Source of the DNA: Isoetes taiwanensis
Lineage: Eukaryota > Streptophyta > Lycopodiopsida > Isoetales > Isoetaceae
Assembly (NCBI GenBank): GCA_021234155.1
Contig: JAJEKV010000066.1
Span: 5,330,887 to 5,394,886 of the forward strand
Direction: 5' to 3'
DNA length: 64,000 nt
Below are positions 12,671-22,972 of this stretch, one piece after another. A model generated the notes under the pieces. The model did no database searches. It was not told the DNA's origin and worked only from the letters and a program-made list of their open reading frames with translations. Within the stretch, counting starts at the first letter, position 1, and each line of letters starts with the position of its first letter. A program made the position numbers and the translations under genes.

Positions 12671-12689
12671 GAGCACCTTTTTCGTTGTG
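12671..12689 (-). repeat. Right terminal inverted repeat
   Basis: GAGCACCTTTTTCGTTGTG, the exact reverse complement of 9735-9753; followed by TTT. Confidence 0.85.
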
Positions 12690-12835
12690 TTTTGGTGATG
12701 CAGCAAGAAAAAAAAAGGAAAGAAAGTCTAGTCGAGAAATCGATTGATATTGGGTAACCAAATTAAGGAAGAAAGGCTTAATAAAATAAAAAAAAAGTAA
12801 GTCGATGGAGGAACTGTGTATGTTGGGGCGCTCAA

Positions 12836-12843
12836 TATTTAAA
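12836..12843 (+). promoter_or_regulatory. TATA-like box of the O-methyltransferase gene
   Basis: TATTTAAA lies 55 bases before the ATG at 12891 but only 6 bases before the upstream in-frame ATG at 12849. Transcription about 30 bases downstream would exclude the first ATG, which favours 12891 as the real start. Confidence 0.45.
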
Positions 12844-12848
12844 GAGCA

Positions 12849-14228
12849 GTGTTGAGCGGGTGCTGCAGTGTGGCTTTTGCAATGTCTCAGGGCACCGAAA
12901 ATGGTAATATGTCGCCTTCTTCTCCACAAAGCGAGGGCCAGAACAAAATATGGAACGCCATTTTCGCATTTTCTGTTCCGCTGGCCCTCAAGGCTGCCTT
13001 GCACTTGCAAATCCCTAACATTTTGTCTCAGGCTGATCCTCAGGGCTTAACTCTTCAACAAATCGCAGAAAAGCTTTCAAGCAAAAACCCCAACAAGGAC
13101 TACTTATTCAGGATCATGAGGTTCCTGGTCTGCCACAGAATTTTCAGCCAAACAGAGCATCAAAAGGAGGTAAAATATGGCCTTACAAGGTCATCTAGGT
13201 GGCTTGTTACAGAAAATAATCCCTCTTCTTTGGCTCCCTTTGCCCTCTTGGAATTGAACGAAGTCCTCTTTTCACTATGGCATCGCCTTGCTGATTCTGT
13301 ATTGGAAAATGCCAATCCCTTCGAACTAGCTCATGGCGTGCCTGCATTTGATTATTTAAGCCAAAATCCTTCTTTCAGCAAGCTGTTTAATGAGGGCATG
13401 GTTGCTGGTAGCAAGGTTATAGTCCAGGATGTTTTAGAGCACTACCATGGTTTTAAAGATGTCAAAGTGTTGGCTGATGTTGGAGGAGGATTTGGCCAGT
13501 TTATCTCCAAAATAGTAGAGGCTTATCCACACATTAGAGGCATTAATTTTGATCTGCCTAATGTGGTGGCATCTGCGCCGCAGCATCCAGGTTAGGCCAC
13601 TTCTAATTCTAAGTAGTTTCTAGTGTTGGTTTGAGCATCTTATAAACCAGTTCATTCTAGTTTCCATAATGTGTAGTTTGCTCATTTTGTTTGCAGGTCT
13701 AGTTTTCATTATGTGTAGTTTGCTCATTTTGTTTGGAGGTTAAGAATAATGCAAGACTAGGCTTTTGTACTTGGTCTATATTAAATGTTAAATTATGGTT
13801 AATGAAAAATATGGACCAGGTGTGGAGCATGTAGGTGGAGATATGTTTAGGAGTGTACCAGCTGATGCCATCATAATGAAGGTAGTTCTGCTGATAATGG
13901 AATAGATTAGCCTTAATCCGAATTTAAAACTAACTGTAAATTACAGTGGATTTTGCATGATTGGGATGACCAAAGGTGTCGTGAGCTTTTGAGAAACTGC
14001 CACATGGCATTACCAGTCCATGGAAAGGTGATAATTGTGGAAATCATGTTGCAAACTCATCATCAAAATGTTGGTTTCGACATGGCACTTGATCTTCAAA
14101 TGATATGTAACAGAGGCAAAGAAAGAACAAAAGAAGAATGGATCTCCCTTCTCACCTCGGCTGGCTTCCCAAGAATTAACATTTTAAAAATTCCTAGCCA
14201 TGTAGGCGTTATAGAAACCAGCTCGTGA
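12849..14228 (+). CDS. SAM-dependent O-methyltransferase, caffeic-acid OMT type, three exons
   Basis: Class II plant O-methyltransferase, expected to methylate a phenolic hydroxyl (caffeoyl, flavonoid or related) in the cytosol. Exons are 12849-13590, 13820-13881 and 13947-14228, with clean GT/AG sites and consistent phases. They give 361 residues, or 347 from the likelier ATG at 12891, close to the usual 350-370. Numbered from 12891, the SAM-binding loop is LADVGGGFGQF near residue 194, followed by INFDLPNVVASAP, VEHVGGDMF, and the catalytic-His segment WILHDWDD (H258). GKVIIVE and the closing GKERTKEEW...AGF follow. The N-terminal dimerisation domain is present. No stop or shift was found, so it looks functional. 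It lies between the two inverted transposon copies. Substrate cannot be read from sequence alone; COMT-like rather than COMT is the safe name. Confidence 0.92.
13650..13740 (+). repeat. Short tandem duplication in OMT intron 1
   Basis: The phrase ATGTGTAGTTTGCTCATTTT with flanking TCTAGTTTTC occurs twice about 45 bases apart inside the first intron. It looks like a local duplication with no effect on the coding frame. Confidence 0.6.
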
Positions 14229-15460
14229 GATTCTAAATAGATATTTACTTTATTGTAGCTATGGTTTAAATAATACCAAAGGTTATGCTATGCACATACT
14301 TTCAAAATGATAAATTTAAAGACAACGTGGCAAATTGCAATTGGCTTGGGTTTTGCCTTAAAGGTGAATAAAAGGATAAATGATAAATCATAGAAAAAGA
14401 GTGAATGCCACAAGAAACCATATGTGACAACTCGATTGGCCGCCTATAGCCGAACTCTTATGATAACTTGATTGGTTAACTATTAAGAACAACTCCAACA
14501 CAAGATATGTGGGATGTTGTAGGGCTTAAAGTTGAGATTTCATATGGCTTTCACTTCCTCGGCGTCTAGACACGTATGGATGTCATAAGATTGTTCACAA
14601 GGGGTGGCAATTCCCTTGAAACTTCGTGGACGTTAAAAGTCTCTTCCTTCCTTCCTTCCTTGGAACATTTTGGTATGTATCTACATAGTAAAGGATATAA
14701 ACTTTTCGCCTAGTTTCCATTCTGGGGAAGCTTAATTTTGAAGTATCTATGGACTAGTTAGTTTGCTAGGAGTCTTTATATCTAAGATAACCTTCTGAAA
14801 TATCTCTATATTCATTTGAAAACCTCATATGAAGATCTTGCCAAAGAATGTAAACTCATGCTTCTTTTGCAATCACTAGCTTCATGTTCCTCACTCCTCA
14901 AGATGTCCCTAGGGTTCTCAAGATGGTGCGCTAGATAGGTAGAAGAATCCCGAACATCTAAGGAACTGCATATTTAATTTGCAACTCGCTAAAGAAAATG
15001 ATGATAATTGTTGAAGATAGCAAATCTTTAGAGCAGATGTTTGACATATTACAAAATTCCAATGGACATAACTCAATGACTAGATCAGAAATTTGATACT
15101 GATGTCTGTCTTATAGCATTTCTACATTTTTGTTACCAAGGCGCTTATATAATGAGATCGGATGTCAAAACAAAGATACAGATTCCTTAAATATGATCAA
15201 TTGTTTGAATTTTCCAGTGAAAAAGATTGAATTGAATTAAATTTTATCATCTATGAAGCCTTCTTTTCTCTACAGAAAGAAATGAATTGACTTGTATTTT
15301 ATTATGGGAAATTGATTTGAATTGGATTTTATCGTTCACGGAGCCTGAATGGCCTATAGGAGTAAGAAATCTATGGTTGTGGGGAAGGGTTCCAACATGA
15401 ATCCTATTTAAAATTTTGGGAGATTAAAAAAGAGATCTAGTTATCTTCTATCAAGGTTCA
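14229..15460. other. OMT 3' flank and spacer
   Basis: An AATAAA at 14367-14372 is a candidate poly(A) signal for the OMT gene. The rest is AT-rich with no recognised frame apart from the LINE 3' remnant at 14621-14662. Confidence 0.4.
14621..14662 (+). mobile_element. Orphan LINE 3' end with (TTCC)n tail
   Basis: ACTTCGTGGACGTTAAAAGT is followed by about four TTCC units. The box is the one shared by the GC-rich LINE family, but the tail repeat is the one carried by the 56-kb copy rather than TATTC. Nothing of the body is left. Confidence 0.55.
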
Positions 15461-15464
15461 TGGA

Positions 15465-15725
15465 AAGCTAAAAAAAATCAACCCAGCTATTAATGCTGGC
15501 CATGTAGCTCTCCTTCCCAAAGTTGATAGATTGGCATCCTATATCCTTAACTAATACCATCTACAAGGTACGTAATAGCCAGAATCTTGGCTAATAAGAT
15601 GAAGAAAATTGTACATCAAAATATTAGCGCATGCCAATTTGCTTTTCTATCTCGAAAAAAATTCTGGACAATTATATAGGATCTGCAGAAGGTTTACACG
15701 TATTAGCAAGTACCAATGTGGACCC
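15465..15725 (+). pseudogene. L1-like LINE reverse-transcriptase fragment
   Basis: Frames give INAGHVALLPKVDRL, then PISLTNTIYKV, then IARILANKMKKIVHQNISAC followed by QFAFLSRKKILDNYI. This is the order and spacing of RT blocks 1-2 of plant L1-type LINEs ('LIPKV', 'RPISL.N..YK', 'LA.R', 'Q.AF...R.I.DN'). Frameshifts separate the pieces. No 5' or 3' end could be set. It is a different lineage from the GC-rich LINE remnant that follows at once on the other strand. Confidence 0.6.
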
Positions 15726-15821
15726 TGGCAAGTGTAGGATCTTTGGAATGCGATGTTTTTACTAACTCCACAACATTGTTATCCCAATGCTTGCCTTAGA
15801 GACATGTGTCCAGATGATGTT

Positions 15822-16990
15822 TCATATGATTTTGATCCTCATTGTCATGTATCTGTATGGACCCATGGCCAGGTGTAGGTGAGGTTTAGAAGGCAAGAGC
15901 CCGAAATGCTTACCACTTTCTGGCAGTAGAGGATGTGGCATTCCAAAGCAGTTCTTTGATGAGGTAGAAACCTGGTCTTTTAAAAAAGGATTTGATATGG
16001 AACTATAGACTTGACGAAAAAAGGCTCTGTATACCCATTCCAAGTCATTCCAAATAGCAAATAATATCAATGGTCCCCATATTACCACTGCATATAGAAG
16101 CATTGGTTCCACCAACACCCTGAACAAGTGCAACTGGCGTGACTTGTTGTTGCCAGTTGCACTTGTTCAGGGTGTTGGTGGAACCAATGCTTCTATATGC
16201 AGTGGGAATTGTTCTTTAAAAGCTCTGCTCTATGGGAATTGTTCTGCATTGCATAGAAGGCCTTCCAGCCTGCCATCACATGATGCCTAATACAAGCATC
16301 CCAATAAGTTGTTGTAGACTCCACCCCTAGGTACTTGTATGTTTGCACCATCTCCACATCTTGACCTTGGTAAGTAAAGCAAGGCTATCGTTATTGCCTT
16401 GAGGATAACATGAGGAGAACATTGGTTTTGGCCAGGTTGACATGCATTCTAGTTGCCTGGTAGAAAGTACTCAAGGCAACTCAAGGCATCTAGAGGTTGA
16501 TGCATACTCATTGGAGTGTATACTAGGAGGCCCATGTCATCAGTATATATCAGTTGCCCCCATGATATGGCGGGCACCTCTTGTTGTGTGCAAGCACCTC
16601 ATCTCAGGAGACTATTGCCTTGCAGGCCATCACCCCGTGTTGTACAATGAGTTATATTCCAATCGGCAATTCATTCTACCCATGCCCCCCGCTCTCTCCC
16701 AGGCCTTTGCACCGGGTAAATGACATGGATGTTCTAATACCCATGCTGCATGAATGGGATGCATTGCTGATGGCCGAACACCAAACAGTACAAGTTTGTT
16801 TATAAAATGCGGGTGGTCTTGCTCTATCCAAAGTGCGTGAAATGGTCCATAAGTAGATCCAGTACCACAGAGATGTAGCTGGCCAGCCTCCGCAAATATT
16901 CCATGGCAGATATGACAGACAGCAACAACATGCTTATGCAAAAGTTCACATGTGACGTGCATCACCTACCATGACCTTGTGAAAGTACAA
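15822..16990 (-). mobile_element. Decayed fragment of the GC-rich LINE family, minus strand
   Basis: Read on the minus strand, text near 16500-16560 gives a YTDDMGLL-like form of the RT catalytic YxDD, then a LAKTNVLL-like stretch. Tyr-Lys-Tyr-Leu-Gly-type sequence lies near 16340, a WKAFYAMQN-like form near 16250, and HLFRVLVEPMLLYAV..WGP ends near 16090. The same blocks in the same order occur in the LINEs at 25.7-26.2 and 54.6-55.1 kb. It is full of frameshifts and is interrupted by a palindromic duplication at 16085-16205. The upstream limit near 16990 is uncertain. Confidence 0.65.
16085..16205. repeat. Perfect 54-bp inverted repeat with 13-base loop
   Basis: Positions 16085-16138 are the exact reverse complement of 16152-16205, with a 13-base spacer at 16139-16151. 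The arm encodes the LFRVLVEPMLLYA part of the LINE, so this is a local inverted duplication within the element. A transcript would fold to a 54-bp hairpin. It breaks the LINE reading frame. Confidence 0.95.
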
Positions 16991-17820
16991 GGGATCGCAA
17001 CAAGCTCTAATGGGGCAACATCTTTAATTAGATACATTAAGTTCATACTTCTCAATGCATTTGCTAATGATACAGGTAGCGAAAAATATCTAATCTTTCT
17101 GTGCATTCAACAATGGCAGATGGAGCATCATCACATATTGAAGAAGTCTAGCATGGGACGTATGCATAAATCTTATCTTGTCAAAGAAGCTCATTTTAAG
17201 TCTGTACACGTTGTCAGTATTGTGTATGTTGGCAACGATGTTCTGGAATATTTTCCACTGCAATTTGCTGCACTTCACGTTTTTTGGTTCTTTAGCTCAA
17301 ACTTCGTGGCCTACTCCTCTATTGCTCTCTTCCATCCACTAGAACTTTGGTCTTGTTCCTCCGGACTAGGACCAGCAACATTGGATCTTTTTTCTTCTAT
17401 TATTTCGTGTTCGGATTCACTAAAGGAGAACTCCTCACTTTGAGTAGATTAGACCCTTTTTATGATGATACCAAGCCTTTCTTTCTTTAAGTAGTGTGCC
17501 ATATACTTGTAAAGGACATCGAAGTTCACCCTAACCAGTTTAAAAAATGTCGTATCGACAACTATAAACCCCTGGAATGTTTTAAAGGACAGCCTTCGCT
17601 GTTGTCTTGACTGGCTGGAAACTTCAGAAACTTCTTTGATAGTCCCTATACATTTAGACTCACTGTCATCGTATCTTTTCTGTCCAAGACTTCCGTAGAC
17701 GTGCAAGTCTCCTGGACCTTTGCATGTGGATGAGGCTTCTTGACAATGTTGAGTGTCTTTTTAGGAGCTCTCTTGCTTCCTTTTTGCCTGTGGAAGAACT
17801 GTTGTTAAAAGTAGTAAAAG
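16991..17820. other. Unassigned region with open frames
   Basis: A 163-codon plus-strand frame (16952-17443) overlaps minus-strand frames of 62 and 85 codons (17090-17278, 17449-17706). The minus frame at 17449-17706 reads somewhat protein-like (FKTFQGFIVVDTTFFKLV). None matches a family I know, and no splice structure is evident. It may belong to the same transposon block. Confidence 0.3.
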
Positions 17821-17842
17821 AAGATAAAACTGACACTAAAAC

Positions 17843-18489
17843 GTATTCTGGAATAAAAAGTAGGAAATGTTAAACTTAAGCTTTACAAAAACAAGTCTTT
17901 GCAAGGAAAAATATGAAACTTTATAGGCACTTTTAAGATCTAAATAGAGCAAAAAAATATTCCGACACACAGGGAAAGCAAAGGTGTATTCTGGAATATA
18001 ATTTCGCTTTCGAGAATACACTTTTGCTTTAGCACTTTTGCAACAAAAATGTATTCCGGAATACACTTTTCGCTAGAGAAAAACAAAAGTGTACAAAGTG
18101 TATTCCGGAATACACTTTCGCTTTAAAGAAAGATATATTGTATTCCGAAATAGGTTTCAACTTTTTACAAATTCTAAAATGGACGTACAATGTACTTTTT
18201 GCACTCACCTCTCCATGATATCTCTATGCAAAACGGAATACAGTCTCTGCAATTAATTTCGAAGGTGCTGGTGCTGGCGACTAGAGCTGCGAGACTGGAA
18301 TACGGAAATGAAGGCACCAAACTTTCTTTTTAAAGGTCGCCCTTGAACCCTTCTCTTCTTCTATCTAAAATGGAAGACATTTGGTCTTACTATTCTGCTC
18401 TAGTGTATTCTAGAATAGCTTTTAGTTTTTTTTTCCTTGATTTTTAATGGGACTTCTTCTTTAACAATGTTGTCTTGTATTCTGGAATA
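17843..18489. repeat. Array of palindromic GTATTCYGGAATA motifs
   Basis: The near-perfect palindrome GTATTCCGGAATAC or a one- or two-base variant occurs at 17843, 17986, 18051, 18100, 18140, 18405 and 18477, with half sites near 17958, 18012, 18234 and 18295. Several copies are embedded in a longer shared context (ACACTTTCGCTTT). The array sits directly upstream of the right transposon copy's coding remnant (from 18541). It could be a subterminal transposase-binding field or a dense protein-binding cluster. Confidence 0.75.
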
Positions 18490-18540
18490 ATATTCTGCAA
18501 TCAAGAATGTTGCTCACGTTTCCCTATTATTTTGTTGAAG

Positions 18541-19950
18541 ATGGTTAATCGCTTTGTGAACAAACTTCCACCACCTTTTGTTGTCTCCAGTTCCTCTAGT
18601 TTGGAAGAAACACTTGGCCAGAACGTGTTTTCTCTTGATGCCCATGCTTCTCTGACTTCTATCTCGACAAGATCCTTGTTGCTTCTCGAAGACATTGCGA
18701 GTCCAGCAAATAATAGATTGCCATCACATTTCCAACCATCACCAAGTCCAGTAGAAAGTAGACTACCCCCTCCCTACACCGCATCACCACCTGTACGTAC
18801 GTAGCAGGCTTCCACCATGCCACCTTTTGTTTTATCCCCCAAAACTACACAAGCACCACCTTAACAGGTGATTCGAAACATGCTACTCCCACAATTTGTA
18901 GTTTCTCCTGCTTCAAATAGAAATACACGGACTGCAGCAAGCTCAGAAGACTGCGAGATTCTCCACAACTTCTCTCACCACGACTTCATTATAAATGAGG
19001 ATGATATTGAAGCATCCACACCTCTTCATACCACTGTTGTGACACATGGGATTTGCAGAATTCCAGTCCACTGTAAGGCAGATGTTTGCAAGAACTCCTT
19101 ATCAAGGTGTTGTAACATCATCTGCTACCATAACATCTTATGGCCCATTGCCTTCTTTTAACACTGTGCCTTCAACTTACCCGAGTACAGCTTCACGTGG
19201 TCTATTTTCCTCTACAAATACACCACTCAAGGCAGAAGAGGTCATCCTTAAAGTAGAACTCTCATCAGAAGATGAAGACACCAATGAGGGCAACGAGGTT
19301 ACATGTTCTCCAATCAATCTTCCAAAATATTCAAAGTAGATTCTAGCTTGAGAGCTTGCTCTTCTATAAGAAAAGAAACCTTATGGACGAACAAAAAATG
19401 AGGAGACTTCTAAGAACTAAATGTTGCTCATTGATTTGCATTAACAGATTCAACATGGCTAAACTTTGTGCATTAGATACAATTACAGTTCTATGATATT
19501 GGCAGACCAGAATACCTACTTGGCTTATTATGTAAGAGCAGACCGCCACACCTTCTACATTAACTGTGAACAAGTCTGCCAGAAATGCTTTATGGCTGTC
19601 CACCGTTTAGGATCCACTAGAATGTCTCGAATATATAAAAGACTGAATAAAACCCAGCAATTGATGATCACTGTGGCCCAAGAAGAGTTGTAACAATGTG
19701 CCCTAGCTACTGTGTCATGGATGGAGAAATATTTTAAAGAAACGTGTGAAAAATTGCCTAACAGCAACATGTATCATTTGACTGACAACATCACAAAAAA
19801 AGATGTCTTCCAAAAATATAAAGAGACATGAGATGCTTATTCTTGGCAATTGGATGAAAGGCTATAGGGGGTTCGGAGAACTTCAACCCTATGGGCAGAA
19901 AATCAATTCCCACAAGAAAATTGTCTGGCAAAAATGAGATTGTAATTCTG
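18541..19950 (+). pseudogene. Transposase-like protein remnant, right copy
   Basis: The first frame begins at an ATG (18541) with KLPPPFVVSSSSSLEETLGQ and continues to a TAG at 18802-18804. The same frame resumes and meets a TAA at 18862-18864 where the left copy has CAA. It goes on with LLPQFVVSPASNRNTRTAAS, then shifts frame at about 19046 (to PINLPKYSK, 19339). A further frame from 19383 has a Cys pair (TKCCSLICINRFNMAKLCAL), and then 19466-19693 has YINCEQVCQKCFMAVHRLGS. Beyond the next stop, text reads WMEKYF..TCEKLPNSN then NITKKDVFQKYKE. The order (Cys motif, 'VC.K.F...H..G', 'W...YF....E..P', 'K..V...Y') resembles the N-terminal half of a eukaryotic DDE-transposon protein. No catalytic core is seen. 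Confidence 0.5.
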
Positions 19951-20481
19951 ATTTATTAATGGGGGACATAGGAAATTGGCTTCATAAGGACTATTCATAG
20001 CTAAGTTCAAACACATCTTAAGAGAGATGTGTCAGATGCGGCACATCGAGGGCATCTAAAATATCGAACCATCTACTCTTTTAGATGTGTTTTAAAAAGT
20101 TAAAGAATTCTGAAAAATAGCTTTATCTATAGCAGTAGTAGACATAATAATAGAAGTAAAGATAGCTAGCCTTATAAAAAATCTGTTCTATGTGTGAATA
20201 CTCTCTACCTTGTTCATGTTGACTGTCACAGTGCCATTGTTCATAGAACATAAAAGGGCTTTCTTGGCTGCTAGAATGCCTCCAAGGCGGCCATATTTCT
20301 GCTACAAGATCTTTCCTAAAGGCTTGCTACCAGTCGTGAATCCCTGATGCCTGCTACTCGACCTCTATGGCTGCTGGTTTGAACTCCATCAACAGAAAAT
20401 AGAGAGTAGAGATGTACAGAGGGACAAATAGAGCAGAGAAAGTTTCAACAACGCTTCTGGAGTATCCAAAAACGTTCAAAC
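18731..20481 (+). repeat. Right arm of the 1.75-kb inverted repeat
   Basis: Reverse-complement match to 7943-9680. Similarity ends abruptly at 20481, just after AACGTTCAAAC. On the inner side the right copy continues for at least 200 bases of coding-like sequence (18541-18730) that is missing or displaced in the left copy. Small differences (for example the TAA at 18862) show both copies have drifted. Confidence 0.85.
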
Positions 20482-22555
20482 GGGTCTTTTATATCTCACA
20501 TTCAAGTTGCAGAAGCGTTATGCAGTTAAGATCCAACTTTTGATATAATTTGTTTCCTTTCTCTCAACAACATATGCAGAAGGGATTGAGGCTTTCTTTA
20601 GAGACATATAACGAAATCAGGAATCACGTATGGCATCAAATTTGTAGAGCAATAGAGTACCTAAACATCAAAGTTTTATAAAGGGCTTTTTTTTAAAACA
20701 AGCAAGATTACTATGTAACATCCGAATATGAATACAAGGAGGAGGGTGATACAAGTCAAAGTGAGTAGACCAATATTTCTATAGGTCGTACCCCATCAAT
20801 AGACGTAAACACTTGCCGCGGTTGAAGGGAGTAACATCAAATTTACATGATTAGCCACATCTTATCAAGAGGCAAGCAGGACCAGCCCGATCCCAGGCAC
20901 TGTCCAACATAACGCTGACAGATATAAAGCTCTCCAACTAAATAATCTAAAGCCTGATAAGGTTGAACATTGGTTTTTGGGGCAGGTCATATGATTTTGA
21001 GAGGGGTTTTCCCAACGATATTTCTTTTTAGAATTTTTTTTTGGAAATATGTATATGAATGCATGTTGGCGTTTATGCAGGGTGCATCTACTACATCCAT
21101 GCATCAATATTTGTAACCCGTGGGTGAATATTTGTAACCTATAATGGTAAATTATGTTGTTTTTATATTTTCTATTCTGAGGTTATTGACGTGGGCACAT
21201 GGAGAACCATCTCTAACTTTGTGTTTCAATCCTCATACGGTGTACTTCATATTTGATAGATATTACATTACACCTCGGTCCAAACGCAATTTCAAAGCCT
21301 ATGCATGACAATGAGAAAGGCTTTGCATGTCAATGAGAATTTTTTTTAGATAATAAGCAAATAGCTACTTTAGCAGATAATTGAGAGGTCAAGGATTTGC
21401 GACAATTCATTTAATTTCGTTCAGTGTTCACGACTATGCAAACTATTGCTATAACCATCATCCTAATCCTAATTCCACCATATTCTCAATCAATATATTT
21501 TCCCATTTCCACGTGTATAGTTTTGCTTATCGCATTTATCCAACCTGATTGTCTACTTTCAATGATTTTGTGCTCATTGTAGTGTATCCATTCGACAACT
21601 CACTAAGACTTGATTGATTCACATTCATCTCCTGGAGTCTATCTTTGGATCCTCGAGAAATCTACACGCAAGTTCTCGACCACTTCAAAGGCAGGGAAAG
21701 TTGCCAAAACCTAAACCCTTCAAACATATGATTGTTAATATGAGTTCCTTGAATTTTTTAAATATTGAGTCCTTAAATATCCCAATGAATGGCCCATCAA
21801 CAACAACGTTACTCTAATACGAAAATGATGGAAATTGGTTTTCAATGACCACATTCTCAAGATTTACTACACAAAATCATTCATTCATTCAAGTTCCATT
21901 CATTCATTCAACCCATACTCTCACGAACCTTTGTCAAACATACAACATACTAATTTCTAAAAGATACAATCAAATGTCATCTTCGTTTTTCCATTTTAAT
22001 TCTTTCAAATTTAGCAAGACATTTTATAGACATCGACAATTTACCTACAACATAATAGTATTTTATGCCCGACAATGCCAGACACCCATTACTAATAGTT
22101 ATCAATCATAGATAAGCTTGAAAATCAATACAATGAAAATAAATGATCTTACAGCTCCCTTATGCCCTATTCTATTCTATTCTTATAACATAAACATGTT
22201 GAAAATAAAACATTCTTGTACTTTTAAACTATGCCAATATCTCTGCCTTTCATCATCGTATAATACACTTACAAATTGTTTGTTTTCTCCTCCAAAGACA
22301 TTTTCTATCCACCTTTATTTATCAACCATGTGCTCTATTAAATTGAAGATAGATATATTATTAAAAGAATGCATCTAGAACATACTGTCTTTTAATGAAA
22401 TACTACCTCAAATGCTATCTTAGATTTGATGGACATATATCACTAAGAAGACTTGGCATGAACTCTGAAAAAGTCACATGGGAAAGAGGTCCATATGTCT
22501 ATAGTATTTGCAAGGGATAAGTTTCTCAGCTATAAATGAATGAATGACAGGTACA
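20482..22555. other. Spacer, no gene seen
   Basis: AT-rich sequence with only short, low-complexity frames. A short TATTC run (about 22158-22180) lacks the GTGGACG box and is not assigned to the LINE family. No recognised protein, RNA or terminal repeat was seen. Confidence 0.45.
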
Positions 22556-22559
22556 TCCT

Positions 22560-22960
22560 GGATTGCCACAGTCGTCGGATACATCGATCATACGGCCTAG
22601 AGCGTATGTTGGACCCTCTGGGCACCTCTTGTTTCGCTTATGGTCATTTATGCTTGGGGGCGCCTATGATTGTGAAATCTGAAATATGAGTTTGCCTAAA
22701 GTTTTAATGGAATATCGGGCCTCTATACGGCTTCGCCTACGGTTTTAGAATATGAAATACGGGGGGCTCGAACCTCTACCAAAATAACTCAATGTTCTAA
22801 TAAGACTACTTTAACCAATCTAATCAGTAAGCTAACGTGCTATGTTTTTTTTTATGACATCCCATTCGTTTATTTTAGGGATATGGTCTATGATTTCAAG
22901 AATTATATCCATATCAAAAGCCCCCTGGAACGCCCTGTTATTGTGCTACATATTCTAAAC
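22560..22960 (-). repeat. 413-bp tandem duplication, first unit, with tRNA-like SINE head
   Basis: The unit starts GGATTGCCACAGTCGTCGGA and repeats after 413 bases. Read on the minus strand it holds a box-B-like GGTTCGAGCCC (22764-22774) and a box-A-like TTAGCTTACTGATTAGATTGG region (about 22814-22834), spaced as in a tRNA promoter. Downstream on that strand comes a non-tRNA body of about 200 bases. This layout is that of a tRNA-derived SINE. It does not fold as a complete functional tRNA by eye. Confidence 0.6.
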
Positions 22961-22972
22961 GAGGTGCACCAT

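Larger units (their letters stand above)
9735..12689. mobile_element. CACTA-like element with 19-bp TIRs carrying a laccase fragment
   Basis: The left end at 9735-9753 reads CACAACGAAAAAGGTGCTC, and 12671-12689 is its exact reverse complement. Beyond these 19 bp the similarity continues imperfectly for about 25 more bases. Both ends begin CAC/GTG and are flanked by TTT on each side, consistent with the 3-bp target duplication of CACTA (CMC) elements. Inside lie dense C-rich subterminal repeats with an ATACCC core (9755-10145 and about 12220-12640) and, between them, laccase gene pieces. No transposase is seen in the 2955 bp, so it would be non-autonomous. It appears inserted in the left inverted-repeat copy. 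The superfamily call is inference from TIR start, TSD length and subterminal repeats. Confidence 0.7.

Noticed and set aside
12849-12890. ATG at 12849 as the O-methyltransferase start
   Set aside because: It lies 6 bases after the TATA-like box and adds 14 residues not typical of the family; the ATG at 12891 is favoured, though the longer form is kept in the coordinates.
16442-16965. Open frames of 93 and 111 codons on opposite strands
   Set aside because: They are shadows of the minus-strand LINE RT remnant; the RT blocks read through them in other frames.
22764-22840. Functional tRNA gene
   Set aside because: Box A and box B are present but a full acceptor stem and anticodon arm could not be paired by eye, and the unit is repeated with a SINE-like body.
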